Assembly (NCBI GenBank): GCA_018398585.1
Contig: JAGTTD010000002.1
Coordinates: 35,828,186-35,892,185 of the forward strand
Origin: Simmondsia chinensis
Lineage: Eukaryota > Streptophyta > Magnoliopsida > Caryophyllales > Simmondsiaceae
DNA length: 64,000 nucleotides
Direction of reading: 5' to 3'
Each line of letters opens with the position of its first letter. Position 1 is the stretch's first letter. Both the position numbers and the translations under genes were made by a program. Positions 1 through 10,800 of the stretch are shown piece by piece. The notes below the pieces were generated by a model that was not told the origin of the DNA, did not search any database, and saw only the letters and a list, made by a program, of their open reading frames with translations.

Positions 1-2211
1 GAAAAAACATATCTAATCAAATAGGAAAGTACTATAAAAATTAAAAAATGCGTTTAATATTTTTTTATCTTTCTTCTGCAATTAGCATTTTCTGTTGTTC
101 ACGCTCAAGTCTCTCGTGTTCTCTTCCCTCTCTTCAAATTTGGGCAATGTTCAAGGTACTCCTACCCGGAAATTAACGAGTGCACGTTAAGAGTCGGATC
201 GCGTTAATCTTGGAGGACGGCCGCCGGTTATACTATATGCACCGGAGCAGCGGCGAAATCGTCTTTTAGGACAGTGGTCTCTACCACAGTGCGGTATCAT
301 CGTTTAGTAAGATCTTTTTAATTACTCTCTCTCCTTCGTTGCTAGCTTGGATATTAGTCAATTTTTCTAACAATCTAAAGGACGATTTTGGGAGTAATTA
401 CTGTAGAGGTTGACCATGCCGTCTATGGATGACAATAATTGTTTACATCTGAAAATGGAAGCGAACAACTAAAGTAAAAAAAAAAAAAAAATGAGTCTGT
501 ATTCTGGATTCTTAGTTTGGTGCTTGGGGTTTTTTTTTTTTTTTTTTTGTAAGAAACTATTTATTGTTAGTTGTTAATTGTGTAAGTGTTTGAGTGAAAT
601 CGAACCCGCAACCCCCTATACGTGGGATATTGCTAACATGCAGACAACTATGCCATGGCGGTTTTCATAAATGAAGATCAAATATATGAGTGTGGGAATG
701 AACTCTGGCATTTCTAAATTTATTTATATTATATGATACTGTTGTTACAAAAATTCGTTTATATTATATGATATTGTAATCGTAGCCTGAATTTCATAGA
801 TTTCTCTAGGGCAATCCCTGTGCAGAGATGTCAATTTGGGCAGAAATTTTCTTCCATGGAGTTGAAATTGCAGAAGAGAATATTATACTTGTTAGGGTAG
901 AAGGGCCGAGAGAAAGAGAGAGGCAGAGAGAAGTAGAAGATTACTGTAATTGAGTGAATTAAGTAGAGGAAGAAGAAGATAAAAAACTAGGAATTGAAAA
1001 AAAGAATTAATTTTGTTTGGTAATAAAATAATTCAGATCTATACATTTGAAATTAGTAACAAAAACATGTTCAAAAAATTGAGAAACCATCTTTTTCATA
1101 AAATGAATTTTGATATTTATCCATGTGAGATACTTGTCATTTGTATTATGATTAGGACAATGTTAGCTAATTCATTTGGATAAATTTTCACATGTTCATA
1201 TGAAGTTTCATCCCCGTGTATGTAGTACAAAATTGTTGTATTCGATATTGATCACTTTTTGTAATACTTCTAGTGATGATTTCATCTTTTGATTACTGTT
1301 ACTGTATATGTATAATTCACCAATTGTTTATGTTTGGAACTCGGGGGTTTTAGGATAAAGTTATACTTTGATATTGGAAATTGTTTAAATAAATGCCTTA
1401 TTTGACAATGAACCATTTCAAGCTAATTTCACTGTAATGGACTGATGTGGGGTTGGTTAGAAATTCGAAAAAAAGGGGGGAATTCTTAGGAGTTATCATA
1501 GTGGAGAGTGCTAGGCATCCTGCACATCAGTTTACGTCAGAATGATCTTTTAGAGATGGGTCAGTATTTACTATTTGACAATCTAGTATCAACAACGGAG
1601 AGGCGATAAGGTGGAGAAATAACTCACTGTTGTTCTGTCTGTGGACATCTCTTGTGTTATATTAAATGGATTGCCAGTTACATATGGTCTTCAATTGTTG
1701 CTCTTTATATAATCCACTACATTGCACTGTCCAATAGTATATGCAATGGATCAGGTGTGGTTTTACATTTTTGTGGTGCCATACTTGAAAGTATGTGGTT
1801 TTGTGGTGTTGATGCTACGTTAAGGCTGTCCGTTGTTTACTTGTTTGTCCAGGCATTACTTATGAGAAAATCTCAACTACTTGACAAGGTGGACTTACTA
1901 GTTTTTCTGACAAGACGGACTTACTACTTGTTTGTCCAGGCGTTACTGGACATCTCCTTAGTTGTTAGCTTGGATATTAGTCAATTTTTCTAACAAAGGC
2001 AAGTATCTTCAGAGGAATGACTTTCTCACTCTACATTCCAAAACTCTATGATTCTGCTTGGAAACACATTTTAGGTCGTAGAGAGCTAATTAGGAAGGGT
2101 ATTTGATGGTTATGACAATGGTAGTCATATCCCTTTTTGGTATGGCAACTAGCGACTCAATTACTACTTGCGGAAATGGTGATTGATCCCTGGGTTATTA
2201 AGGTACCTAAT
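1..2211. other. AT-rich stretch without a recognisable gene
   Basis: No conserved protein or spliced gene is recognisable. A GC-richer patch at about 150-300 looks unlike its surroundings but matches nothing I know. A 31-bp segment beginning TAGCTTGGATATTAGTC occurs at 343-373 and again, identical, at 1966-1996, so the intervening 1.6 kb may be an old insertion or duplication. A 113-codon open frame at 1652-1993 has low-complexity, hydrophobic composition and overlaps the second repeat copy; I do not regard it as a gene. Confidence 0.5.
531..665 (-). mobile_element. Candidate tRNA-derived SINE with poly(A) tail
   Basis: Read on the minus strand there is a tRNA-like A-box region (TGGCATAGTTGTCTGC), about 40 bases later a B-box-like GCGGGTTCGATTTC, then about 70 bases of unique sequence ending in an A run (the T run at 531-548 on +). 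This head, body and poly(A) layout is that of a tRNA-derived plant SINE. No target site duplication was found, so the boundaries are approximate. Confidence 0.4.
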
Positions 2212-2602
2212 ATGAATGTCACAACCCCCAACATAGCAAACAATGAGTCAATGACTTAGAAGCCAACAAGGAAGCCAGTGGTTATAGTAGGTGAAATACT
2301 AAAAATACTATGAATGTCACGACTCCCAACATAGCAAACAATGAGTCGTTGACTTATAAGCCAACAAGGAAACCAATAGTTATAGTGGTGAAATACTAAG
2401 AATACTAAGAATGTCACGACCCCCAACATAGCAAACAATAATTCAATGACTTATAAGGCAACAAGGAAACCAATGGTCATAGTAGGTGAAATACTAAGAA
2501 TATTATGAATGTCACGACCCCCAATATAGCAAACAATGAGTCAATGACTTATAAGCCAACAAGGAAACCAATGGTCATAGTAGGTGGAATACTAAGAATA
2601 TT
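2212..2602. repeat. Four-copy 98-bp tandem repeat
   Basis: Units begin at about 2212, 2310, 2408 and 2505 (periods 98, 98, 97). Each carries ATGAATGTCACGACCCCCAA or a close variant, a segment like AACAATGAGTCAATGACTTA, and a segment like AGTAGGTGAAATACTAAGAA. Divergence between units is a few percent. No coding meaning is evident; an open frame on - across the array is simply the repeat read through. Confidence 0.9.
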
Positions 2603-3385
2603 TATTCTAAATATGCTTTATAATACAATGGATGACACGCAACACAATCCCTTGGAATTCAAAACTCAAACAAATGGCTGATACTTCCAAGAAGTAAACA
2701 TAATCCTATATAACTGAACTACTAACTAATAAAACGTAAAAGAAAGTCTTCTAAGGTTGTAACCACTTCAACCATATAGAAAGTAAGTTCCTTAAATTTT
2801 TTCATTCAGCTTACTATGCCTTGGTTGAAATTGTTAAATAACTAGGTGAGCATAAATCTTAGCAATGATAGATTCATCAACAAAATAAGGATCAAGCATT
2901 ATTTAAAAGACATGGAACATATTTCAAAAGCATAGCCAAAGTCGCTTACTAAAAGTTTATACGGAAAACTTAAGAACTAATCAACTGAACTCTTAGGCCT
3001 TAAGCTTTTTAGTTGTGACAGCATATAATCCTTGCAACCGGGCTCACAATTAGCTATCATAATTGGGTCCTTGGCCAACTACAGGTTCTAAGTAATGTTT
3101 CCAAATAATACACCATTAACAAAGATAGTATAATCCTCATCGAGGTCTCAAAGACATCTTTTCCCATCATTTTAGGGCCCAACTCACAAAGCAAAGTATA
3201 AGAAATGTATTCGCATATTTGCACATCATATAACCCGATTCAAATCATTTCCAAAATACCATAAATCAAAGCAATATAACATAACCAATGTTATATTCCA
3301 TATTCTATAAACTTAATCAAACATGTTTGATCCCATTTTAATTTCAAACACATAGAGGGGTAAACATGTGATGTGTAAGGGTAAG
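2603..3385. other. No feature recognised
   Basis: AT-rich single-copy-looking sequence. I see no gene, terminal inverted repeat or tandem array here. Confidence 0.4.
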
Positions 3386-4954
3386 TGATGTGGCTTATAT
3401 TTACATATTTTATTATTTATTCTTGCGACATATTCGGCTTTTACATATGTGTTTTGTTGTGATTTAGATACATTTAAGCTTGGAGTGCAACAAAGCAAAC
3501 AAAGGTTGAAAAGTGACAAAACAAGGGTAATCGAGGCATATTTGAAGACTTTTATGAGAATCCTGACCACTGTGCCCAAGAAGGACCAATCGGATTGTAA
3601 TTCGGTAACTCAAATAGGTCTCGTAAAGTTTTAGGTACAAAATGATCCATCGACATGAAGTACCAATCGATCAGTGACCCGCAGCAGTATGAAGCTTACA
3701 GCGGGGCCACCAACCAATTCAAAAATAGGGCCGATCAATCGGCTGGCTACAGAAAGCCAGTCGATTGATCCGTACCCCCAGCCGACCAATCGACCCTCTT
3801 GGCCAATCGATTGGCCCAATACCTGCAGTGTGACCACGAGGTTATGCCGTAAGTATAAATAAAGAGGGAGTGAATATTTTTCGGATCTTTGGCCACGTCT
3901 CCTCTTCTCATCTACTTCCTGAAGCCGCTACGAGTTCCAAGGGTTCTCAAACGCTAAAGCGCAGGCGATCGGAGTATAGAGGGAATCAAAGCAAGGATCA
4001 ATATCAACGTCAATCGAGAGAGTCTTTGCTTTCAAGTTTTATTCATTGTTTTCTTTATTTTAGATTTTATGATGTATAAAACTCTCATTGAGGAGTAGAC
4101 TCTTTTAGTTTCGGCATGAAGGACAGGTAGCCGTCTGTGCCCTAGATTTATATTATGCTTTTGACAATGGTTTTGTTATGTTATTCACGCATCCCTCTAG
4201 AGAATTTATGATTGTTGTTTGGTTTTTTTATGTGTGCTTGTAGCCATGTCAAGATCTCCAAATTATTACTGTTTGTCTACAAGCTTGTAGCATAGACCAT
4301 AACATAACTGGTTTTCACGCTTGGTCAGGGTTAAGGTTATACCCAACCTTGAACACAATCATTTATATAAATTAATATTTAATTAGGAGTGACAAAGGAA
4401 TTTGTTAGTGCTATTGAGAGAATCCTTACTACACGTAGGGTGATAAGATGGGTTATACTCTTAGACTAATTCATTATCCTAAGCCCTAACTTAAGTATTA
4501 ACTCTAGTTTAATATTAAATTAGGAGCAAAATAGGAATTAAGTAGTGCTAATGAGACCACATATGCTACACGTAGAATGATATGATAGGTTATATTTTTA
4601 AACTAGTTCATTACGCTAGCCCTAGATTAAATATTAGCCCAGGCTTAGTACTTGTAGCCTAAGCCTCCTAAATTATTGTCATAGTATAATATAATGACGA
4701 AATATAAGTAAAGCTACCCTAAATTCATTCACTGAACTAACCTCAATTGAATTGACACATTTAATATAGATTTTATTGTTTTCTTTAGTTAATTATCCAA
4801 ATAATCAACAAAACCAAAAATTCCACTCACTCGTTAATAATGAATCCGACTTAAATCCAATTCCCTGTGGAGACGACTCGTATACACGATTTAGCTGCAA
4901 CAATCTCATACGCTTGTGAGTACACGATTTTAAAATACACTTTAAAACGCATCA
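3386..4954. mobile_element. Probable solo LTR of a gypsy-type (Tat/Athila-like) retrotransposon
   Basis: The segment begins TGATG and ends CATCA, a perfect 5-bp terminal inverted repeat. A TATAAATA box lies at 3854-3861. The 3' part (about 4850-4954), with a CCCTGTGGAGACGACTCG motif and a run ending AAACGCATCA, resembles the LTR end of large plant Ty3/gypsy elements. No primer binding site or polypurine tract follows, so this looks like a solo LTR. The flanking 5-mers (GTAAG on the left, GGAAA on the right) do not match, so either one boundary is off or the LTR arose by recombination between elements. Family assignment is inference. Confidence 0.55.
3665..3816. promoter_or_regulatory. Palindrome cluster upstream of an LTR TATA box
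   Basis: Variants of CCAATCGATTGG recur. A 16+16 bp hairpin with one mismatch and a 6-base loop occupies 3733-3748 and 3755-3770, and a perfect 16-bp palindrome, GGCCAATCGATTGGCC, lies at 3801-3816. Related half-sites sit near 3664 and 3785. The cluster ends about 38 bp before TATAAATA (3854-3861), which places it where a U3 enhancer would be. An enhancer role is inference. Confidence 0.5.
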
Positions 4955-5400
4955 GGAAATCTCTTTAAAAATTTGAAAAAAACTATAAAACTTTGATATA
5001 AATAAATATATCAAAATCACTTAGAGATTTAAGCAAAAGAGTGGAAGAGTTAATGAATAAGTTACTTACTACAAGAAACAAAGCTTTCTTAAAATTTCAA
5101 GCACCAACTTTGGCTCTCTCTCTTCTCCCTCAACTCTTGCTCTTAGTTTCACTTAAAGTAAAGAATTATTAGATTTAGTGATTAAGGAAAGGGGTGAAGA
5201 GGGGTATTTATAAAAGAAGGATGGTGTTCAAAGGATGTTCTAAGAAATTTTTCTTAGTTAAACATGAAGGGCTTGATTTTCAAGTCAAAAAGCAAAGTTT
5301 ACTTAGTCAAAAAAAGGAATTTCCTTTGCAAATACGGTCGCCATGCTTTTCAAAAAATAAAGCTCGCGTTTTGATCCAAAATAAAGGGCTTATTTCATTT

Positions 5401-5611
5401 AAGTATAGGAAGGTTTAAAACTAATAAAATGAGTGAATAATTTGATCATTAAGTATAGGAAGGTTTGAAACTAATGAAATGATTCAGACCTTAACGACTA
5501 TAAACCAAAAATAAACCTTCCTATACTCACAACCCTAACCCTGATGAGTATAATAATTCATTAGTTCAATGATATGCTTAGTATAGGAAGGTTTGAAACT
5601 AATGAAATAAG
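5401..5611. repeat. Dispersed 32-bp repeats, one inverted
   Basis: AAGTATAGGAAGGTTTGAAA followed by CTAATGAAAT occurs at about 5401-5433, 5451-5482 and 5579-5611. An inverted partial copy (AAACCTTCCTATACT) lies at about 5513-5527. The unit may be a relic of small insertions. No gene is present. Confidence 0.7.
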
Positions 5612-5619
5612 TGATTATA

Positions 5620-5682
5620 CCCCCCAGACCTTGCTTACGCGGGAGCCCTTTAGGCATTGGAACTGTTGTTGTTGTTGTTGTT
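5620..5682 (+). mobile_element. Truncated SINE/LINE tail (TTG-repeat family)
   Basis: A fragment of the tail shared by all retroposons of this family in the window: CAGACC..GCGGGAGCCC..GGCATTGGAACTG followed by TTG repeats. The head is missing. It lies at the left edge of a decayed MITE. Confidence 0.7.
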
Positions 5683-6285
5683 TATAGTCATTTTACTTTT
5701 TATTATGTCTATACAGTTTCTCTATAATTAAAATAGTCTTAATAAAGTCTGATATTCAAATTAATCTTAATTTATAGTGGAAATTTGAAGCTTAATAAGT
5801 ATTTAGAAAGAGGCGTCGTTTACAAAGAGTATTGTTTCAATTTTTGTAGAAAATTAACATTTATTTTAATATTGTACTTGACTGATGGTTTATCTGCAGG
5901 AACTCAACCACTTCAGGTTGGGGGTCCCCGGAAACAGTCTCCTTTCCTGCTGGAAGGGGTAAGGCTGCGTACATCACCCCCCTAAGACCCTGCGTTATGC
6001 GGGAGCCGCAAGGCACTGGGACTGTTGTTGTTGTTGTTGTTGTATTGTACTTGACTGAAATGATTGTAATAGTATAAAACTAAATTGACACAATTAATAA
6101 TATAAAGACTAAATTGATTATAATAATGTAAAACTAAATTGATATAATTAATAGCACAATGACTAAATTACTATAATAAGTAAAATATAGAGATTAATGA
6201 TATAAATAATCTTAAAATTCAACTTTTATCGTATTTTAATCTTAAATATATTTGCACTATAATTAACTTTAAGTACTATCACGTT
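5683..6285. mobile_element. Decayed foldback-type MITE with a SINE tail inside
   Basis: The left side contains TATAGTCATTTTACTTTTTA and the right side contains several ACTAAATTGACACAATTAA-type segments ending near AGATTAATGATATAAATAA. These match, in inverted orientation, the arms of the clearer MITEs at 21748-22125 and 34782-35407. The left terminus appears disrupted by the tail fragment at 5620-5682. Boundaries are approximate. Confidence 0.45.
5886..6043 (+). mobile_element. Headless retroposon tail with perfect 15-bp TSD
   Basis: The segment carries the common tail (GGTTGGGGGTCCCCGGAAAC .. AAGGCTGCGTACATC .. GCGGGAGCC .. GGCACTGGG) and ends in TTG repeats. A perfect duplication, ATTGTACTTGACTGA, flanks it at 5871-5885 and 6044-6058, which shows it inserted by target-primed reverse transcription as a 158-bp unit. 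Instead of a 5S head it starts with about 30 unrelated bases. It could be a very short truncated LINE or a SINE with another head. Confidence 0.85.
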
Positions 6286-6375
6286 CAAAAAATATCCTAT
6301 CACTGTTTATAACTTTTCTTGTTCACATGCACATGGTCGAAATTTCCAGGATAATACAAAAAAATAGAATAAATT

Positions 6376-7385
6376 AAGGTAAATTATATATTAGTATCTT
6401 AAGATTTAAGGGTTCATTTACCAGACACTAATACAACCGAATTTCATTAGAAATCCAAAGTTAAGTGTGCTTGGGCGACAATAGTAGCAGGATAGGTGAC
6501 CTTCTGGGAAGTCCTCGTCTTGTCAATCCTATAAGTTTGGAGGTCCTTGGAAACAGTCTTTCGGCAGGGTTACACTTTGAAAGGGTAAGGCTGCGTACAT
6601 CCACCCCTCCTAGACCCCAGTTATGCTAGAGTCCTTGAGGCACTAGGTCTGTTGTTGTTGTAGTATCTTAAGATTTGATGTATTAATCTTAATTTATAAT
6701 TTTAAAAAAATAATTTTTAGTCAAAAATATAATATGTATTTAAAAAGATAGAACAAATAACAGTGCGTAAGAATGTAGAATAGGTCCGTATTCCAACTCT
6801 TTTTCATTAGCAATATCACAAAATTGCATTCCGTGAGTAGGACGAGGGAAATAGCGTGCGAATAGTGGAGTAATCAACAAATAACAAGAAGTTTATATTT
6901 TCTTATACTGTTATTCAAATCAATTAACTAAATACATATAACTTTTAAATTAAAAAAATATTTTACTAAAATTATAAACTAAAAAAAATAATACACCACA
7001 CCAAAAAGTAATGAATTACAATTTTAGTACTATAAGGTTTGGTATAATAATTTTTTAGTCCGTAAATTTTATAAAATAATTTATTGGTCCACGGGTTTTA
7101 GTATAAATATTTTTTAGTCCAACTTTAGGTAAAATAAAGTGCCGGAAAGACAATAAAACATTTATACCATTATTCAAAATGTTGTCATTTTTTCAAATTA
7201 AGTACTTTTCTTGAATTTTTTTATCTATTCACGTCAGCTTTTAGTCGAAATGCTGATGTCATATGCTTGAAATTGGACTAAAAATTAATTACACTAAAAT
7301 CATTGGACTAATAAATTATTTTATAAAGTTTCTGAACTAAAAAATTATTAAGGTACTGATGTGTAACTTACCCTACAATTTACCT
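6376..7385. mobile_element. Long-TIR foldback MITE hosting a 5S-SINE
   Basis: The left end (AAGGTAAATTATATATTAGT) and the reverse complement of the right end (AGGGTAAGTTACACATCAGT) are related. Extended inverted similarity also runs between about 7025-7120 and 7265-7365 (ATAAAATAATTTATTGGTCC against its inverse). Without the SINE at 6408-6660 and its duplicated target, the element is about 740 bp. A shorter relative lies at about 47270-47580. Superfamily is not assignable. Confidence 0.55.
6408..6660 (+). mobile_element. Full-length 5S rRNA-headed SINE (copy C)
   Basis: The first about 115 bases align over their whole length with plant 5S rRNA: TTTACCAGACACTAAT near the 5' end, AAGTTAAGTGTGCTTGGGCG (A box and intermediate region), and GGTGACCTTCTGGGAAGTCC (C box). 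Then come the linker CAATCCTATAAGTTTGGAGG, the common tail (GGAAACAG .. AAGGCTGCGTACATCCACCC .. GGCACTAGG) and TTG repeats. A perfect 16-bp TSD, TAGTATCTTAAGATTT, flanks it at 6392-6407 and 6661-6676. Pol III transcription from the 5S internal promoter and mobilisation by an RTE-type LINE are inferred from this layout. Confidence 0.93.
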
Positions 7386-7391
7386 TATAGA

Positions 7392-7766
7392 TTGAGCTAT
7401 TTACACAGTTGATTCTTCTTGTTTCTAACTTTGTTCAAATTGGCCCCCATCTTTTGTTTCATTCAAATTAGTCCCTCATCTTTTTAAATTTATCAAAATT
7501 AGTTTTCCATCTTTTATTTTGTTCAAATAATCTCTTACATCTTATTTTATGATAAAGTTAATTCCTCATCTTTTTTAATTTTACTTAATTTTAGTCATAA
7601 TATAAATATTAATTTTATTATAAAATAAAATAAAATAAAAACTATTTTAAATAAAATAAAAAATAAGAGATTAATTTAAATAAATTTAATAAGTTAAAGG
7701 ATCAATTTAATTAATTTAAACAAATTTAAAAAAAAAAAAAATAAGGGACTAATATTGTAAATAACT
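7392..7766. mobile_element. MITE abutting the S28 core promoter
   Basis: Both ends carry inverted related termini: AGCTATTTACACAGTTGATT on the left, and AGTTATTTACAATATTAGTC as the reverse complement of the right end. The interior repeats TTCAAATTAGTCCCTCATC-type units. Flanks CCTTATAGA (7383-7391) and CCTTATAAA (7767-7775) look like a 9-bp target duplication with one mismatch, which would suit a Mutator-type element. The right copy overlaps the TATA box of the S28 gene. Confidence 0.55.
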
Positions 7767-7769
7767 CCT

Positions 7770-7777
7770 TATAAATA
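7770..7777 (+). promoter_or_regulatory. TATA box of the S28 carboxypeptidase gene
   Basis: TATAAATA lies 88 bp upstream of the ATG at 7858, leaving room for a start site near 7800 and a 5'UTR of about 55-60 bases. It is the only good TATA match just upstream. Its first bases lie within the inferred duplication of the neighbouring MITE. Confidence 0.65.
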
Positions 7778-7857
7778 AGGAGGTGGAACGGCGAACGAGG
7801 CTTGAAACTTGGAGAATAAACTTCCAACCCCAACGGCTTGTCCGAATCAACGACGCC

Positions 7858-10800
7858 ATGTCGCCGTCGACAACCACCACGCCACCGGCAATATTCGCCG
7901 CCGTTGTTACCGCCGTGTTCTGTATGTTCGTGCTTTCCGACGGCTTCATCACATCGCGGCTGCTGCACCGCACGACCAACAACAACAAGTATCTGACCAC
8001 TGACGCGCTCTGGCTCAACCAGACTCTCGATCACTTCTCTCCTTACGTTTGCATCTTCTCTTCTCTCTCTCTGTCCCTCTCTCTCTTTCTTGCAGTTTTT
8101 AGTTGATTTGATTTTTATTTCTGTTGTTTTTGTTGAGGAATTGATATGTAATTGAGTGCAGTGACAAGTCTAATTGGATATCTTACCTCATGTTAGTTGG
8201 TGTGATTGTGGAATCTCATCTATTTGTAGTATAAAACCATTGATGGGCCTTTCACTCATCAACTTAAGTTTTTGGAAAAGTTAATTTTTTGACATGGTAT
8301 CATAGTCTTATTGATCAAAAGGTTGTAAGTTCGAATCCCAGTAGCCACCCTTTCAATGTTAACATAATTTAAGCATAAGGTTTGAGATAGACCTTTGCAA
8401 TATCTATGTTTCAACCCCAATGGCCATTTGCGTGAGGGGACCTGTTAGAGTATAGAACCATTCATTGGCCTTCATTCATCATCTTAAGCTTTTGGAAAGT
8501 CGGTTTCTTGACATCATCCAAGCTTGTACTTGATCTTAAGACTCTGTTTGACAATAGGTTAAAGGAGGGTGAGGAGGAAGAGGTACGGGGTTATCCCTAT
8601 CCTTATTTGGCTATCTTTGATAAATGATAAAGACAAAGAGAGGTAGATGAGTTATTCTTGTTTGAAAATTTGATAGAAATATAGAGTAAGTAGAGTTATA
8701 ATTAAAACGACGACAAATTATCCAAAATCACTTAAAATTTTTCCCTCTTCCTCTTTTACCCCATTACCCCCTTATCTCTGTTTACCCTTCGCGCTCCGTT
8801 GCCAAACAAGGGTAAGTGTCAAATCCTTTGTTAAAGTTTGGGTCCATAAAAATTGAACAATTTTCAAGTATTGCCTGGATTTCTTTCACAGTACTGGATA
8901 CAATATAACTGCTCATTGGCGAACCTGGTATGAACGTTATTGATGTTTTGCGGGAAGAAAATTGGAATTTGTTACCTTTGTATTCCATTAATTTACACTT
9001 ACAAATAAGAAAGTAGAGAGATGTTCTCCTGAACTATGGATATGAGGCTATTTTTTGCAATACATGTAGGATAATGAGAAGATAACTGCAAAGTTTTGTG
9101 AGGATTGGGTGCATGGAATATTGGAAATATTGTAGAAAATAATGATATGTCTGAACCAGAGATAACTAGGAGTTTCGATAGGGGATTGAGTCTATGCATT
9201 GACAGAATATGTTAAGTTTAACTAGATGGTTATTGTTGATTCCATCGGAATGAGTTGTAGCATCAGTCACTGACAGAAGATCTTTTTATTACATGCGCTT
9301 ATGTTTGATGTGAAGATCCCCTGTCAAACCGTCTGAATACTATTGTGATTATTGTCGCCAAGCCCCTATTAAATGTGTCATTTATTGTTGCACATAAGAT
9401 GGTATTGTTCCTAGGGCTAAAGGCATAATCCAACATTGATTCGCAATGTGCAAGAAATGTATTGCTACTTTGTGTATTACATGTAAGCTTAATAATTCTA
9501 TGCTGAGTTCTTAACCTTTTCCGAATCTCTAACTACCAAAATTATTTCTTCACTTTGTTGTGAACAGATTTGTCTCTTTTGAAATGTTTTTTTGATGCCT
9601 GTTGGGTGCATGTGGTGTACAAAAGAATCACTTGTGGTTGAGTGTTAATATTCATTAACTCTATATGCACTTGATGACCTAGGAACTTATCCTTCTCTTT
9701 ATTTTGTAGGATCATCGGCAATTTGAGCAGAGGTACTACGAATTTCTTGATTATTTTCGAGCGCCTGATGGGCCAATCTTTTTTAAACTCTGTGGTGAAT
9801 CTACATGTTTTGGGATACAAAATGACTATGTTAGCGTGAGTTGACTTTACCTTTCAACTTAGTACGTCTCTAATTCTTCTATGGATGAACATGAAGGTTT
9901 CCTTTCTATAACATTAACATACTCCATGCGCTACTTGGCAAGCATCTTGCCGCTTGGAGAATGCAATGTAATTGATTGTAAATAATTTGCATGTTTATGG
10001 TACCATTGTCCATTTGACATACAAGTTCACTCATATAAATATGCCCCATGACCGGACATAACTCCAAGTAGCCTAAACAATAGCTCGGGGCACCCGGGCG
10101 CCCCCCCCCCCACCCAATTTTTGGGTTGTGATTCTTAAAGTATCAATTGTTAATATTAATAAGTTTTATAATTTGTTGTAAATGAAGAGTCCTTTTTAAA
10201 ATTTTTGCTTGAAACCCCGAAAATGTTAGGACCAGTCCTGATATGCCCTAGACTACAAATTCTTGATTGAGATTCTTCAAACATCATGATAAGAAGATAA
10301 CAAACAGAAATTACTGTTCTGCAACTTCTAATTCACTGTCTAGTCTTCATTATTTAGATTTATGCGTCCAATGGATCAAGGATATTTGACAACCAAATGA
10401 CGTCAGTTTATGGCACTCTGAATCGTATGATTTGGGATTCTGCCCCAGTTGACCGTACTAATCATCATTTATTGCACTAATGTGTGATATTTTTCTGACA
10501 CTTGATCATTTGTAACTTCATCCAGGTTTTGGCTAAAAAGTTTGGAGCTGCTGTCGTCTCTCTTGAACACCGTTACTATGGAAAGAGCTCCCCCTTCAAA
10601 TCATTGGAAACCAAAAATCTTAGATTTCTTTCATCTAAGCAGGCACTCTTTGATTTCGCTGCATTCCGTCAATATTATCAGGTAATCACCCTGACACGTA
10701 TATTATATTTTTTGATCCATGCATAAATGAACTAGGAGTAAGAATGGTTTCTCAAAATCGCGTTCTGCATGCACCAAATTCATGGAAACATCAAGTGCAC

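Noticed and set aside
6450..6525. 5S rRNA genes at this and five other places
   Set aside because: Only SINE heads: each is diverged, joined to the common tail and bounded by target duplications, and none is in a tandem array.
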